DNA of 30,556 nt, taken from positions 133,751-164,306 of the forward strand of contig NW_004457373.1 in assembly GCF_000313135.1 (NCBI RefSeq), given 5' to 3'. The position numbers and the translations under genes were made by a program. The stretch comes from Acanthamoeba castellanii str. Neff. Its lineage: Eukaryota; Discosea; Longamoebia; Acanthamoebidae. Below the pieces are notes generated by a model. It did no database searches and was not told the origin of the DNA. It saw only the letters and a program-made list of their open reading frames with translations. Positions 1 through 11,231 of the stretch are shown here, one piece after another (position 1 is the stretch's first letter; each line of letters opens with the position of its first letter).

Positions 1-2682
1 CGCGCCTCATTTTTTCATGATGGGAAAATGTTTGACTCGGCGCCGTTGGCTCTGGATCTGCGCAGGTCACAAAAGCCCATCAAGCCCATCATACCCGACG
101 CCTCCTCGCCGGCCGTCATCGCCTACACCGAAGGTACGAACGCGCACCACCGCAAACAGCTGCGGAAGTGTTGCTGACGTGGCAGTTGTTGAAAAACAAA
201 ACAAAACAAAAAGGTTCGAACGGCGCGCCCAAGGGTGTGGAGATCAGCCATGCGGCGTTGGTCGCGACGCAGGCCGGGCTGGTGCCCATGCTGGAGGCCG
301 GCGGCGAGTGGGTGGTCGACTCAGATGTGTTCTACGCGCACAACACCTTCGCCTCCACGTTCCACTTCACGCTCCTCTTCACGCTCCTCGCCTGCGGGGC
401 CACCATTGGCATGCCGTCCGAGGTACTTATCCTTATCTCTCTTTGCTGTTCGCACACGTCAGCATGACGTGGCGGCCTTCAAGTACAGCTCGACGACTGA
501 CACGTCGCACCACCACCACCACCACCACCACCACCACCACCACCACCACCACCACCACCACCACCAGGGCGACGAAAATCTGGCGGCTGACGTCGAGAAG
601 CTGCGGCCCACCATATTTGCTGGCACACCAGAGTACGGCACTCACGGCCTTGAGGCTCGGATGAGGCGAGGCGGCTGACTCGGGCTTTCTTCCTTTCTTT
701 CTTTTTCTCCATCTGGCTAGGGTGTACCAGCGCATCTATACTCGCCTCATGCAGCTCGTGGCCCAGTCCAGCACGCTCAAGAAGTGGATGTTCAAAAAAG
801 GTATGTTTGATCGCACGCGCCGCACGACACGACACGACACGCCACACAACATAGAACACGCAACACGCAACACGGACCCTAGAAGCGGTCATGCTGATTC
901 TCCGGACCATTCACCAGGTTGGAGCGCCAAGCGCGGGCGGAGAAGAGGAGGCACCGAAGGGGGCGGGGGCGTGTCGGTGTGGGACGGGCTGGTGTTCAAC
1001 AACTTCAAGGCGTCCATGGGCGGCCGCGTCCGCCTCTTCCTCTCCTCCGACTACCCCCTTCCGCCCAACACCCGCCACTTCCTCCAGATGTACGCGCACC
1101 CCCTCTGTGCGCGTGCGGTGTGTCGTGTGTTGTACGTGGTCACTGACATCGCACAAATCGGCAGTTGCTTCAACTGCGCGGTGGTTGAGGTCTACACGCT
1201 GACCGAGGCGGTGGGCATCGTGAGCGCCACCAATCCCTCTGACCCGGCGTCGCTCCACGTTGGCTCGCCCATCGCCTCCCTTGGTACACACACAGGACAC
1301 AAGACACACAACACACACGACACACACGACATAGTACCTTCGCTCACACACGCGTGAGCACACAGAGGTGAAGCTCATCGACGCCAAGGCGTTGGGGTTC
1401 GTCACGAGCCACAAGCCACCGTCGGGCGAGATCTGCATTCGGGGCATGTCCGTCGCACAGCGCTACCTCGACGACGACGCGCTCACGTACGCGACCCACG
1501 CCCAATTCACCGGGGGAGTGATTGCCTGCGGCTCTGCGCGAAAAAGGCTGACCGCCTTCGTTCGTTTGTCGGCCGCGACACAGAGATGCGGTGTTTGATG
1601 AGGACGGGTGGGTGCACACGGGCGACATCGGCACCTGGAACGAGAACGGCACGCTCACGCTCGTCGACCGCAAGGAGAACATCGTCAAGCTCCAGGGCGG
1701 TGACTTTGTCGCGTACTTACTCCTCTCACCTTAGATACCACACACACACACACACGACACACACACGACACACACACGACACACACACGACACACGACAC
1801 ACACACGACACACACATGACACACACACGACACATACACACACACTCACCCGGGGGGGACCGACGAGTGCAGGCTGGGCAAAATGGAGGGCCTGTACGCG
1901 CGATCACAGTTCGTGCAGCAGATCTACGTGCACGGGGACGACACCGAGCCGTGCCTCGTGGCCATCGTGCTGGTGCACCCGTCGGTCGTCCGCAGCTTCG
2001 CCTCCAAGCCCGCCGTGCGACATCAGTTCGAGGGCCAGTCGGAGGTGTCGGAGCTGATCGAGAACCCCATCATGCGCAACGTGGTCGTGGCCGACCTCCG
2101 CGCCATCGGCAAGTCGCTCGGCGTGCGAAGCTGCGAGCTGGTGCGGGCGGTGCACCTCGAGATCGGGGAATGGACGGTGGGCGAGGGCCTCGTCACGCCC
2201 AACAAGCGCCTCCACCGCAACGCCCTCCACTCCAAATACCGCGACGAGGTCCGCCATCGCTCCCCTTCACCATGTGTGTCTCGCGCGGCTCGCTAACAAA
2301 CCGCACACACACACGCACACGCACACGCACACGCCACGCACACGCACACACAGATTGCTGAACTCTATGCTGAACTCAAGCGAAAAGCTCGGGAAGCGGT
2401 TGAGGTACGCTCCTCCCCCAATGCGACTTGGAAGACAAACTCTGACGATGGTGCGGCTTGCTCTTCTTCTTGTCTTCACAGGGTGAAGACGACATGCCCT
2501 CGTCGCCCTCTTCGTCTATGTCGAGCCCCAGCCGAGCTGCTGCTTCCCAGGTCCAGTTCAGCGACACCAGTCGGTCGGCGCCGTCGTCTGCCTCGTCCGC
2601 CGCTTCCTCGTCGTCGGCCTGTGCGTCCGTTTCATCGGCGGACAGCGACTCATACAGCGACAGTGACGACTCCTCATCTTAA
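1..2682 (+). CDS. Long-chain acyl-CoA synthetase-like protein (5' end cut off)
   Basis: Adenylate-forming enzyme expected to activate fatty acids to acyl-CoA with ATP and CoA. The 5' end lies outside the window. Modelled exons: 1-133, 214-422, 463-632, 721-800, 918-1089, 1165-1283, 1366-1486, 1584-1712, 1873-2248, 2354-2404, 2482-2682; phases agree throughout, giving 586 residues in the window. Motifs in order: P-loop equivalent AYTEGSNGAPKG (residues 41-52 of the window part), VYTLTEAVG in place of the usual YGxTE, GEICIRG, GWVHTGDIG, VDRKENIVKLQGGDF, then TPNKRLHR near the C-terminus. The A-motif and the YGxTE motif are divergent, so altered specificity or weak activity is possible. A run of 19 His (all CAC codons) sits between the A-motif and the LRPTIFAGTPE segment. 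The C-terminal tail is about 60 residues of mainly Ser, Ala and Asp. Family assignment is sure; substrate is inferred. Confidence 0.85.
508..564 (+). repeat. (CAC)19 coding microsatellite, poly-His
   Basis: Nineteen uninterrupted CAC codons in the third modelled exon of the acyl-CoA synthetase gene. Upstream and downstream residues (HDVAAF before, ENLAADVEKLRPTIF after) keep the frame, so the run is translated as His19. All codons being identical points to replication slippage. Confidence 0.95.
1738..1850 (+). repeat. Intronic (CACACGA)n / (CA)n microsatellite
   Basis: Imperfect tandem array of CACACGA-type units filling most of the intron at 1713-1872 of the acyl-CoA synthetase gene. Similar arrays occur at 2304-2352 and 25945-25983 on this strand. 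Their reverse orientation (GTGTC/GTGCG) appears in other introns, for example 26540-26615. Confidence 0.9.
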
Positions 2683-2898
2683 AAGGTGTTGTCGCTCATT
2701 TTTCTTCCTTCCATCTTTTCACCCCATAATCAATGAACATAGGCATCTTCTTTCATCTACTTCCCCCCCCCACAAATCCATTTTCTCAATCTTTCGGATT
2801 GGAAGTGTACGGCGCCGTTGTTACATCTCGATTCTTGTTTTTATTGTTTTACCCACTCTCTACTCACCACTCTCTTTCTCTCTCGTTAGGGGGGCTTC
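2683..2898. other. Convergent intergenic spacer
   Basis: Region of 216 bp between the stop codons of the acyl-CoA synthetase (+) and 14-3-3 (-) genes. It is T/C-rich and holds no convincing ORF. It must contain both 3' UTRs. Confidence 0.6.
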
Positions 2899-3061
2899 TT
2901 AAGCATCCTCCTCCTTGTTGGCGTCGGCCTTGTCCTCAGGCTCGTCGGCGGCATCACCGTCACCGTCGCCCTGCATGTCCGAGGTCCAGAGGGTGAGGTT
3001 GTCCCTGAGGAGCTGCATGATGAGGGTCGAGTCCTTGTAGGAGTCCTCCGAGAGGGTGTCG

Positions 3062-3096
<35 letters not shown>

Positions 3097-3773
3097 CAGC
3101 TGGCAGGCCTTGTCGGGGGCGTTGAGGATCTCGTAGTTGAACACCGAGAAGTTGAGCGCCAGGCCCAGTCGGATGGGGTGGGTCGGGGGAAGCTCGGTCA
3201 CGGCGATGTCGGTGGCGGCCTTGTAGGCACCGAGCGACAGGTCGGCGGCTCCCTTGCGGTGGTCGCCCTGGGCGAACTCGGCGAGGTACCTGTGGTAGTC
3301 TCCCTTCCTGTTGATGTAGACGAAGCGACTTCGATTAGTCTTCTTCTACAAATTTCTCTTTCTCTTGTTTACTCGAAAGTGGAAGAAGGTGTAGTAACGT
3401 ACATCTTGTAGTAGAAGACCTTGGACTCGCCGTTGGAGGACGAGGGGATGAGGTGGTCATCGAGGACGGAGAGGATGTCCTTGCAGATACCGCCGAGCTC
3501 GTTCTCAATGAGCGTGCGGTAGTCCCTTATCCGCTTGACCTGGGTCTCGTTGCCCTTGCTCTCCTCCTTCTGCTCGATGGAGGAGACGATGCGCCACGAG
3601 GCGCGGCGGGCGCCGATGACGTTCTTGTAGGCCACCGACAGGAGGTTCCTCTCCTCGACGGTCAGCTCGACGTTGAGGGTGGCGACGTTCTTCATGGCCT
3701 GCACCATCTCGTCGTACCTCTCGGCCTGCTCAGCGAGCTTGGCCATGTAAACGTTCTCTTCGCGGGACGCCAT
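2899..3773 (-). CDS. 14-3-3 family phosphopeptide-binding protein
   Basis: Dimeric cytosolic adaptor that binds phospho-Ser/Thr peptides and regulates kinases, transcription factors and cytoskeletal proteins. Two exons: 3403-3773 and 2899-3307, with a GTACGT...CAG intron of 95 nt. Joining them restores [13 protein letters not shown] across the junction, a hallmark of the family. Product 259 residues, the usual size. Signature segments visible: [20 protein letters not shown] (residues about 42-61, with the conserved Lys and Arg of the binding groove), [35 protein letters not shown]. The tail after LTLW is acidic ([13 protein letters not shown]), as in most 14-3-3 proteins. Start chosen at the ATG of [20 protein letters not shown], typical for this family. 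It shares a 432-bp divergent spacer with THOC2. Confidence 0.97.
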
Positions 3774-4205
3774 TGCTGATGTGTGGTCTACTGAGGAAGT
3801 GGAGTTGATGGTGGTATGTGAGTTCAAGTGGTTCAGTAAGATGTAGAGAGAGACCTCTGGCCGTACCTTGTGTTGTAAGTGGTAAAGTTGAAGTGGGACA
3901 AAACCGGTGAAGACAACGAACCGAAGCGATACCCGCCTCCTCTTTTGGTGCGCCCCAACCAAAACCGGCGGTTGTCCCGTCGGTGACTGTCGACACGGTG
4001 GTTGTCTGCGGCAACAGTCCTCCAACCGAATTCAAACCTTGTGGCCAATCCAGGCAACCTTTGTTTGTTTTCGAAATAGAACGAAATTTTTGTTTCTCTT
4101 TCGAAAAAGCCCTGACGAGACCTGTGCAGCTTTTGTGCAATCACAGGGGAAGCAAAAAAACAAAAGCTGAGAATTGGGTCGCTCGAAAGGAGGCGAAGAT
4201 CAGTG
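3774..4205. promoter_or_regulatory. Divergent promoter region, 14-3-3 / THOC2
   Basis: Spacer of 432 bp between opposed start codons, so it should hold both promoters and 5' UTRs. The only open frames here are short and read through low-complexity sequence. No clear TATA box or named motif was seen; it is less GC-rich than the exons and has A/T tracts around 4070-4115 and 4150-4165. Confidence 0.45.
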
Positions 4206-7200
4206 ATGGCGCAGCGCGTAACACCCGACATGCTGTCGGACTGGGATGCACACAAGGCGACCATGTACGGAAGAGCTTCGCCTTTTTGATCCTTCAAGCG
4301 CGCCCAACAAATCCCCCCCCGCGCGATGCAACCAAAATTGTGATCCTTCTCACCATTTTCACACAATCAGAGAGATCGCCCTCAAATCGCCCCTAGATGG
4401 CCCTAATGGTACGTCATTTATCGCTGCCTTGTGTCTTTCCAGGATTGTCTCATCTTTCATCGTTCTGCCGCCAGGAGCGGAGGAAAGGCGTAGCCTGCTG
4501 CGCGATTTGTGTTGGCACGCAGTGATGACCGATCGCCCAACCGTGGAGCAGGCCGTCGAGGCCCTCACCCACGCCGCCCCCGTACATTTTTGCCCTTCCC
4601 TGTGCGTGTGTCGTGTCGTGTGGTCGTGTCGTGTGTCAAGGTTGTGTACCACACAACATTGTGTGTGGTTCTGAGTTATAAGTGAGGCTCACTTCACGCG
4701 GTGCGCCGACAGACGAAAGAGTTTCACACCGCGCTGACGGATGTGCTGTGGCTGCTGACCATCGAAGCGCCCGAAGCCGAAACCGCCCCGGAGCGCAAGC
4801 GGCTGGTGGACCTGGTGCGACGCATCCACACCGGCGGGGCCGTGCCCGGCGCCGTCCTCAAGGAGCGGCTCGACCCCACGCTCATGGCCAAGGCCGGTCT
4901 CATCTCCCTCTCACACTTCCGAACCCGCGCCGTGCGCCTGCACACACGCGAATTGTACGTCGTCTCGAGCCCACGATCACGCCCCTCCCATCGATCAGTG
5001 TGACTCACCCCACGTTTGCCCTCCCCCCCCGGACGTAACAGTCTCGTGCAACAGAAGTTCAACCTGCTTCGAGAGGAGAGCGAGGGCTATTCCAAGCTCG
5101 TTACCGAACTCACCCGCTCCGAGGTACACACCGCACACACACACACGACACACACGAACGCACACTCACTGCGTGTGGTGGTGGTGCGACGATTGTCTGT
5201 TGCTCAGCTGTCGGAGAGCAACGTGGAGAGCGTGATCGGCACCCTTCAGTCGCTGGTGGGCTACTTCGATCTCGACCCCAACCGCGTGCTCGACCTGGTG
5301 CTCGAGGCCTACGAGCACAACCAGGACAACGCCAGCTACCTCCGCATCATCGCCCGCTTCCCGCGCGCCTCGCTGGCCCACCTCACCGGCTTCAAGTTCA
5401 AGTACCAGTACGGCGCCGCCTCGGAGGCGGACCCCAAGGGACCCCGGCCCGCTGGCCTGGCGCAGCCCTCCCAGTCGCTCTACCTCCTCGCCGCACGGCT
5501 CATCAAGCACAAGTTCATCACCATCGAGGACCTCTACCCGCACCTCCAGCCCGAGGACTCGCTCGCGGCCGAGGAGTACGCCAAGCGGTTTGAGAAGAGC
5601 AGCAGCAGCACGACCACGTCCATCACCACCTCGACCTCCACCTCCGCTCCCGCTCCCGGCCTGCTTGGCATCGCCCCTCCCGGCATCGTACGTCTCTTCG
5701 ACACAACCAACGACACGACACGACACTCAACCTTCTTCCTCTGAACGAACGAACAGGGACTCGCAATGCGAGGCCTGGACGACGATATCGCTCCGCTGGC
5801 GCCGGTGGTGACCACCCCGACGACGGCCGCGTCGAGCTCCGCCGCGGATGCGAAGGAGAACCAGAAGCTGGGCCTCGTAGCGGCCCTGCTGGCCATCAAC
5901 GACTGGGAAGACGCCGAGGGCCTGCTCATCCGTCTCGCCAGAATCGACCCCGCCTCTCACCCTCCGGTACCCCCCCTGCCCAGCGCCAATAACTCACGTG
6001 TCTGACGTGTGTCGTGTGTCGTGTGCGTCGTGTGTAGATAACTCGTGCGCTGTGCGAGAGGCTCCACCGGATGCTGGAGCCGGTGTACGCCCTGGTGCGG
6101 TTCGCGCCTCCGCGCCGCGCCGCGGTGTCGACGACCGGCGCCGCCGACGCGCTGACCGAGGACGATCTCGTCCGCGATTGGAAGTCGCTCAAGCGCGTCC
6201 TGTGCCCGGTCCTGCTGCGGCTGGGCCTCCACATCAGCCACGACCTCGTCCTCTTCACCAAGCTGTGCCGCGTGCTCAAGGAGTACATGAAGGTGGGCAG
6301 CGCCGGCAGCGCCGGCGACCTGTCCAAGGACGAGGCCTTTGCCGTCACCGAGCACATCGTCGTCAAGGTCCTCCTGCCCGGCCTCTCCCTCGCCGGCTGC
6401 AATCCCGGCCTCGCCCAAGAGGTACCCTCTCTCTACCACAACATGACAGCTCATGGCCTGGTGCTTACGGTTCGCTGCTGGACCCAGGTGTGGGACGTGT
6501 TGAAGCTGTTCCCGTACCAGACGCGCTACGACGCCTACGCCCGGTGGCGCACCCAGTGCGTGCGGGTCGGGCTGCTGGCGGCGGCCAAGGCCGAAGCCAC
6601 GGGCGAGGCGCGCAAGATCCTGCGGCGCATCTCCAAGGACAACGTCAAGATGCTCGGGCGGCAGTTGGGCAAGGCCACCCACTCCAACCCGGCCGCCGTT
6701 CTCGAGACCGTCGTGTCCCAGGTTAAAACCCCCTTCACGACACGACACGACACGACACGGGCTAACGGGCCTCGGTGGGGACGCAACAGATTTGCTCGTA
6801 CGACAATCTGATCGCGCCGGTGGTGGACGCGCTGAAGTACCTCACCTCCCTGTCGTACGACGTCCTTTCCTACACCATCGTCGAACACCTCTCGAGTACG
6901 CGCCCGCCGCACATTGTTATTGTTATTTATTTATTTATTTATTTATAATGTTATCAACCAATCGCCGATCATAGGTTCGCGTGACAAGGTCAAATCCGAT
7001 GGCACGAGCGAGGCCCATTGGCTGCAGGGTCTGGCCACCTTCGCCGGTGCCCTCTACCGCAAGTACCCCGGTTCGCTCGAGCTTCACGTATGCCTACGTA
7101 CCCTCCCCCCACACCACATCCCCCTCTAATCATGGCCATCGTGGCCTCGCTCGACAGGGCCTGTTGGAGTACCTGACCAGCCAGCTCGCGTCGGGCAGCT

Positions 7201-10200
7201 CGCTCGAGCTGATCATCTTCCGCGAGGTCATGGCCAAGATGGCCGGCATCGAAGGCGGCGAGGGCTCGCTCTCTGGTACTCTCTTTTTCTCTCTTCTTTT
7301 CTTCTTTTCTTGTTTCATTTCCTTAACTTGTGGTGGTGGTTGTGTGGAACAACAGACACGCAGGTGCAGGCGTTGGCGGGCTCGGAGCTGCTGAAGCAGG
7401 AGTCGTCGCCCATTCCGATGGCGCGCAACCTCAAGAAGCCCTCGGCGCGTCTGCGCGAGGCCCTCCTCAGCTCCAACCTCGCCACCTCGCTGCTCATCCT
7501 CATCGCCCAGCAGCGCGGGCTCATTCTCTACACCAACAAGGTAACCCCACCACCTTGTGGCCACAACGTCGAATGCAGACTGGACCCGGCTGACCGCACA
7601 CACCGCCGCACACACCGCACACGCCAATGATGGCCTCAACGACGACGACGACGCACACAGGCTTCGCATCTCAAGCCGCTGGGCGACCTGTACGACAAGT
7701 GCCAGGAGACGCTCATCCAGTACACCGAGTTCCTCCAGGCCAACGTCACCCCGGCCACGCGCTACGCCGCGCTCTTCCCGCCGCTGCGCGACCTCGTCAC
7801 CAAGTGCCACCTCGACCCCGAGTCCATCTTCGGCATCCTCCGCCCCGTCCTGCCCCAGCTCTACCCCGCCGACGATGGCGTCGCCGAAAAGGTCCACTTT
7901 TTCCCTTTTTATTTGTTCTTTTTGTTCTTTTAATTTAATTCTTGATGATTATTACAATTGTAATGATTTTTACTAATTATATAATTTTTTTAATATTAAT
8001 AATTGTATTGCGCGTGTAGGACAAGGCGGCGGCGGTGCCGTCGGAGGCGCTGGTGAGGGACGTGCGGGACGTGTTCCCCGAGGCGATGTGGGAGAGCCTG
8101 AGCCCGCAGCTGTACACCACCTTCTGGTCGCTCTCGCTCTACGACATCGAGGTGCCCGCCGAACGCTACAAGGCCGAGATCGCCAAGCTCCGCGAGTCCC
8201 TCAAGACCCTCTCCGACGAGATCGTTCGCGACCCCACCACCGCCACCGAAAAGGTGCGTGTCGTGTCGTTGGTCGTGTCGTTGGTCGTGTCGTTGGTCGT
8301 ATCGTGTGTAGCGGAGGGAGGACTGAACGCGGTGAGCAGAAGAAGGAGCGGGACCGCGTGCAGGCGGTGGTGCAGAAGCTGGAGGAGGACCTGGAGAAGC
8401 AGAAGGCCAACTACGACGCCGTCATGCGCAGGCTCGAGAAGGACAAGGCTCTGTGGTTCCCCACCAACAACGCCCGCTCGACCGCCACCACCATCGTCGC
8501 GTACGTGCCCTGACCCTGTGGGGTGTGTGCTGACGTGTGCTGCTGACGTGTCGCAATCGCAGGGCGCTTACGAAGACCTGCATCCTGCCGCGCGCCCTCC
8601 ACTCCATGGCCGACGCCATCTACTGCGCACGATTCGTGCAGCTCCTACACAAGCTCGACACCCCCAACTTCTCCACCCTTCAGTACTTCAACAGCGTGCT
8701 CACCCAGGTAAGCCAGCATGTGTGCGGTGTGTGCGGTGTGTGCGGTGAACTTATGGGCGTGCGTGCTTGATAGGTGGTGCTGGGCATCTTCTGCTGTACG
8801 GAGGGCGAGGCGGTGCGGCTGGGCCGTCTGCTGCGCGAGACGATCGCGACGCTGGAGTCGTGGCGGTCCAACAAGGACGTCTACCTGCGCGAGTGCAGCT
8901 CCAAGCGCGGCATGGCCGCCTCCTTCTCCGACACCAGCAAGCGGGTCCCCTTCGACCAGTTCCCCCGCCTCCTCTACAAGTGGTACCTCCAGACCACCAA
9001 GGCACGCCCCCCCCCGCACACGACACGACACACGTCACACCGCACACGACACGACACACGCGGATTGCTAAACTTTGTGGTCGTCTTCTTTCAGGCGTTT
9101 ACGGACTGCCTGGACGCGGGCGAGTACATGCAGGTGAAGAACGCGCTGCTGGTGCTGACGCGCATCAACGACGTCTACCCGACGCTGCGCCGCGCGCACG
9201 AGCACCTCGAGAAGCGGGTCAACCGCCTGCGCGACACCGAGGAGCGGGAGGACATCAAGCTCCTGGCCGCGCGCTACTCGTCGCTGCTGGCCCAGAAGAA
9301 GAACCCCGAGCTCGAGCGCCACCAGCAGCTCCTCTCCGAAGAGGAGTTCCTGGGCGCGCGCCTCGCCGCCCGCGTGCTGGCCAAGGACAAGGAGACCACC
9401 GAGGCGGCCGCGCCCGCAGTGGCGGCGACGTCGGCGGCGGCGGCGAAGGGAAAGGAGAAGGAGACGCAGCAGCGGCCGCCGCTGCCGTCGCTCAAGGAGG
9501 CCCTGGCGAGCCCTGCCGCGGCGAGGACAATCGAGCGCGCGGCGGAGGCTGCGCCCACCAAGCGACTCTCGGCCACGGCGCCGCCGTTCCACCCCGCCAC
9601 TGTCAAGTCGTATGCGCACCCCCCCCCCGTCCTGCGTCACATGCCACACACCACACACGCTCACCGTACACGCATGTGTGACAGTGAACCGAGGAGCGAG
9701 AGCTCGAGGCAAGAGAGGGAGCCGGGCGAGATCGTCAACGGCGGCGCGCGCGAGAGCAGCAGCATCTCGACCAGCGGGCTCAAGCCGCGATCGACGTCGG
9801 CGGCAGCGGCCGCGATCGACGAGGCGGTCCGCGTCCCGCGCCCGTCGACCCAGAGCTCGACGGCGGCCACCACCACCAGCAGCAGCAGCGCGCCGGCCTC
9901 CAAGTCCACCACTGAGTCGAGGCGCAGCGCAGTGCCGGCCGTGGCGTTGCCCACCGCCCCGCTGGTGTCGGTCAAGAAGGAGGAGAAGGAGAGGGAGAGG
10001 GAGAAGGAGCTGCCGGCCGCGCTCGTGGTGCCGCAGCACGACGAGCCACTCGCGGCGGCGGCGGCCAAGCGATCGACCCCGCGCGGCAGCAGCAGCGGCG
10101 ATGATGGCAGCAAGCCTGCGAGGCGCAGCGAGTCGTCAGACGACCTGAGCGCGAGCTCGTCATCGGATAAGACGCGCAAGCGACGGAGCGACAGAGACGC

Positions 10201-10708
10201 GCGCGAGGCGAGCAGCGGTGGCGGCGGCAGCAGCGCCAAGGACGACAAGGACCGCAAGGACGCGGGGGGTGCCAAGCGGCGACGCACCACGCCCGACGGC
10301 GGCGAATCGCCGAAGGAGCCATCGCCAACGACGCGCAAGGAGCTCCCGCACCTGACCGCGACTGTCAAGCGCGAGCCCGCCGATGACCGCGAGCCGAGCA
10401 GCAGAGACAGCCGCGCTTCTTCATCGTCGTCGTCTTCTTCCTCGTCCAAGGCCAAGGAAAGGGAGCGCGAGGAGCCCGACATCAAGCGACGCAGGGTGGC
10501 GAGAAGCAAAGACGATTCTTCTTCGTCAGCCAGCAGCAGCAGCAGGGCGTCGTCGTCGTCGTCGTCGTCGACATCTGCGTTGACACCATCATTGCCATCG
10601 GCGTCTTCTTCGAGGGACAGTGAGCTGCCTGTGCGTACGGTCCGCGGCCGAGGCGAGTTCAAGGCACGGGATGAGAGACGAGATGAACGCAAGCCACGCC
10701 GCAAGTAA
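4206..10708 (+). CDS. THOC2: THO complex subunit 2 (THOC2/Tho2)
   Basis: Largest subunit of the nuclear THO/TREX complex, which couples transcription to mRNP packaging and export and limits R-loops. Nineteen exons: 4206-4264, 4443-4581, 4713-4954, 5042-5123, 5208-5687, 5757-5966, 6038-6421, 6488-6721, 6790-6895, 6975-7087, 7158-7275, 7356-7540, 7661-7891, 8020-8253, 8340-8500, 8563-8707, 8774-9001, 9095-9609, 9685-10708. All phases agree; product 1629 residues, close to the human protein. Landmarks matching the family: [123 protein letters not shown]. The last ~500 residues are Ser/Lys/Arg/Glu-rich low complexity, as in the RNA-binding tail of other THO2 proteins. The first exon and its 178-nt intron are the least certain part. 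One intron uses a GC donor. Confidence 0.95.
8251..8303 (+). repeat. Intronic tandem repeat, GTGTCGTTGGTC-type unit
   Basis: About four copies of a 12-bp unit (GTGTCGTTGGTC) in a THOC2 intron, starting at the donor site. They lie between the exons ending at 8253 and beginning at 8340. Confidence 0.85.
9002..9094 (+). other. GC-AG intron in THOC2
   Basis: The exon before ends ACCAAG and the intron begins GCACGC rather than GT; it ends TTTCAG before GCGTTTACGG. Splicing here gives [17 protein letters not shown], matching the W-x5-TKA-x3-CL-x-GEY pattern of THOC2. The 93 nt are a multiple of three with no stop in frame, so an ORF scan alone reads straight through it. Confidence 0.8.
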
Positions 10709-10812
10709 GATTTGTTAAAATGGAACGATTTGTGTTTCATGAAAACTTTGGCGCGCTGAGGGATAAAACCGGGCGGGCGAATTTGTTGATTCTTTTTCAA
10801 CCGACATAGAAG
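10709..10812 (+). promoter_or_regulatory. Short intergenic region with TATA-like GGATAAAAC
   Basis: Region of 104 bp between the THOC2 stop and the next ATG. A GATAAAA element at about 10761 lies roughly 50 bp ahead of the ATG at 10813, a plausible TATA-type core promoter for the small ORF. It may also hold the THOC2 3' end. Motif match only. Confidence 0.35.
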
Positions 10813-11187
10813 ATGCAAGGCAATGAGGAGATATGGGTGATAAATGATGAAGGAGGAAGAGTTATGCTTGAGCTCACTCCTGCTCTGCGTAAGCTGACTA
10901 TGATGGAAGCCCAAGGGCCCATCTGTGCCCACTTTCTGGAGAATTGTGGCATCAAGTACGCCCAGTACACACCACTTGAAGAATGCCGAACAACCTGCCT
11001 TGTCTACCAACTCCCACCAGGCCATGGGCTGACCGAGGATGAGACAAAGCAACTGACCTGCGAGGAGGTCGCCAGGAGAGGTGGCTACCTTGCCATTTAT
11101 GTCATGAAGCGAGAAAGGCCTGATGCTCCTTGGAATCGAGTGCTTCAAGCAGAAGCAAGACGAGGCATAAAGCCTCTTTGGATTTGA
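10813..11187 (+). CDS. Unrecognised 124-residue protein
   Basis: Single open frame from ATG 10813 to TGA 11187. I do not recognise the family. The protein starts MQGNEEIWVINDEGGRVMLE and is mixed charged/hydrophobic, with Cys at GPICAHF, FLENCGIKY, EECRTTCLVYQ and LTCEEVA, and no membrane segment or repeat. Base use differs from its neighbours: GC content is lower and AGA, GAA and TTG codons are common, unlike the C/G-ending codons of THOC2. Its downstream neighbour begins 45 bp later and is preceded by a perfect-looking 3' splice site (TTTTTCAATTTACAG, ending 11226). The two could therefore be exons of one gene, but no strong in-phase donor precedes the TGA; the best phase-1 candidate is GTGGCT at 11081. 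Coding status is supported by length and by lack of a better alternative; function unknown. Confidence 0.55.
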   Translation: MQGNEEIWVINDEGGRVMLELTPALRKLTMMEAQGPICAHFLENCGIKYAQYTPLEECRTTCLVYQLPPGHGLTEDETKQLTCEEVARRGGYLAIYVMKRERPDAPWNRVLQAEARRGIKPLWI

Positions 11188-11231
11188 ATTTTGTTGGATC
11201 CATCTGATTGATTTTTCAATTTACAGGCCTC

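Noticed and set aside
459..735. Poly-Trp and poly-Val ORFs opposite the CAC repeat
   Set aside because: They are trivial antisense frames of a trinucleotide repeat; the His frame is fixed by conserved flanking residues.
4266..4442. Extra THOC2 exon AGAGATCGCC...CCTAATG between exons 1 and 2
   Set aside because: It has splice-like borders, but including it shifts the frame and stops early. Direct joining of 4264 to 4443 keeps the [10 protein letters not shown] frame.
8774..10708. A 644-residue uninterrupted plus ORF as a stand-alone gene
   Set aside because: It starts at an exon boundary (GTG) and runs through two stop-free introns. Upstream exons clearly continue the same THOC2 protein.
9661..11148. 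495-residue minus-strand ORF antisense to the THOC2 tail
   Set aside because: It is Ser/Leu/Asp-rich and mirrors the plus-strand Ser/Lys/Arg low complexity. The plus frame continues from conserved THOC2 exons, so this is a GC-rich shadow.
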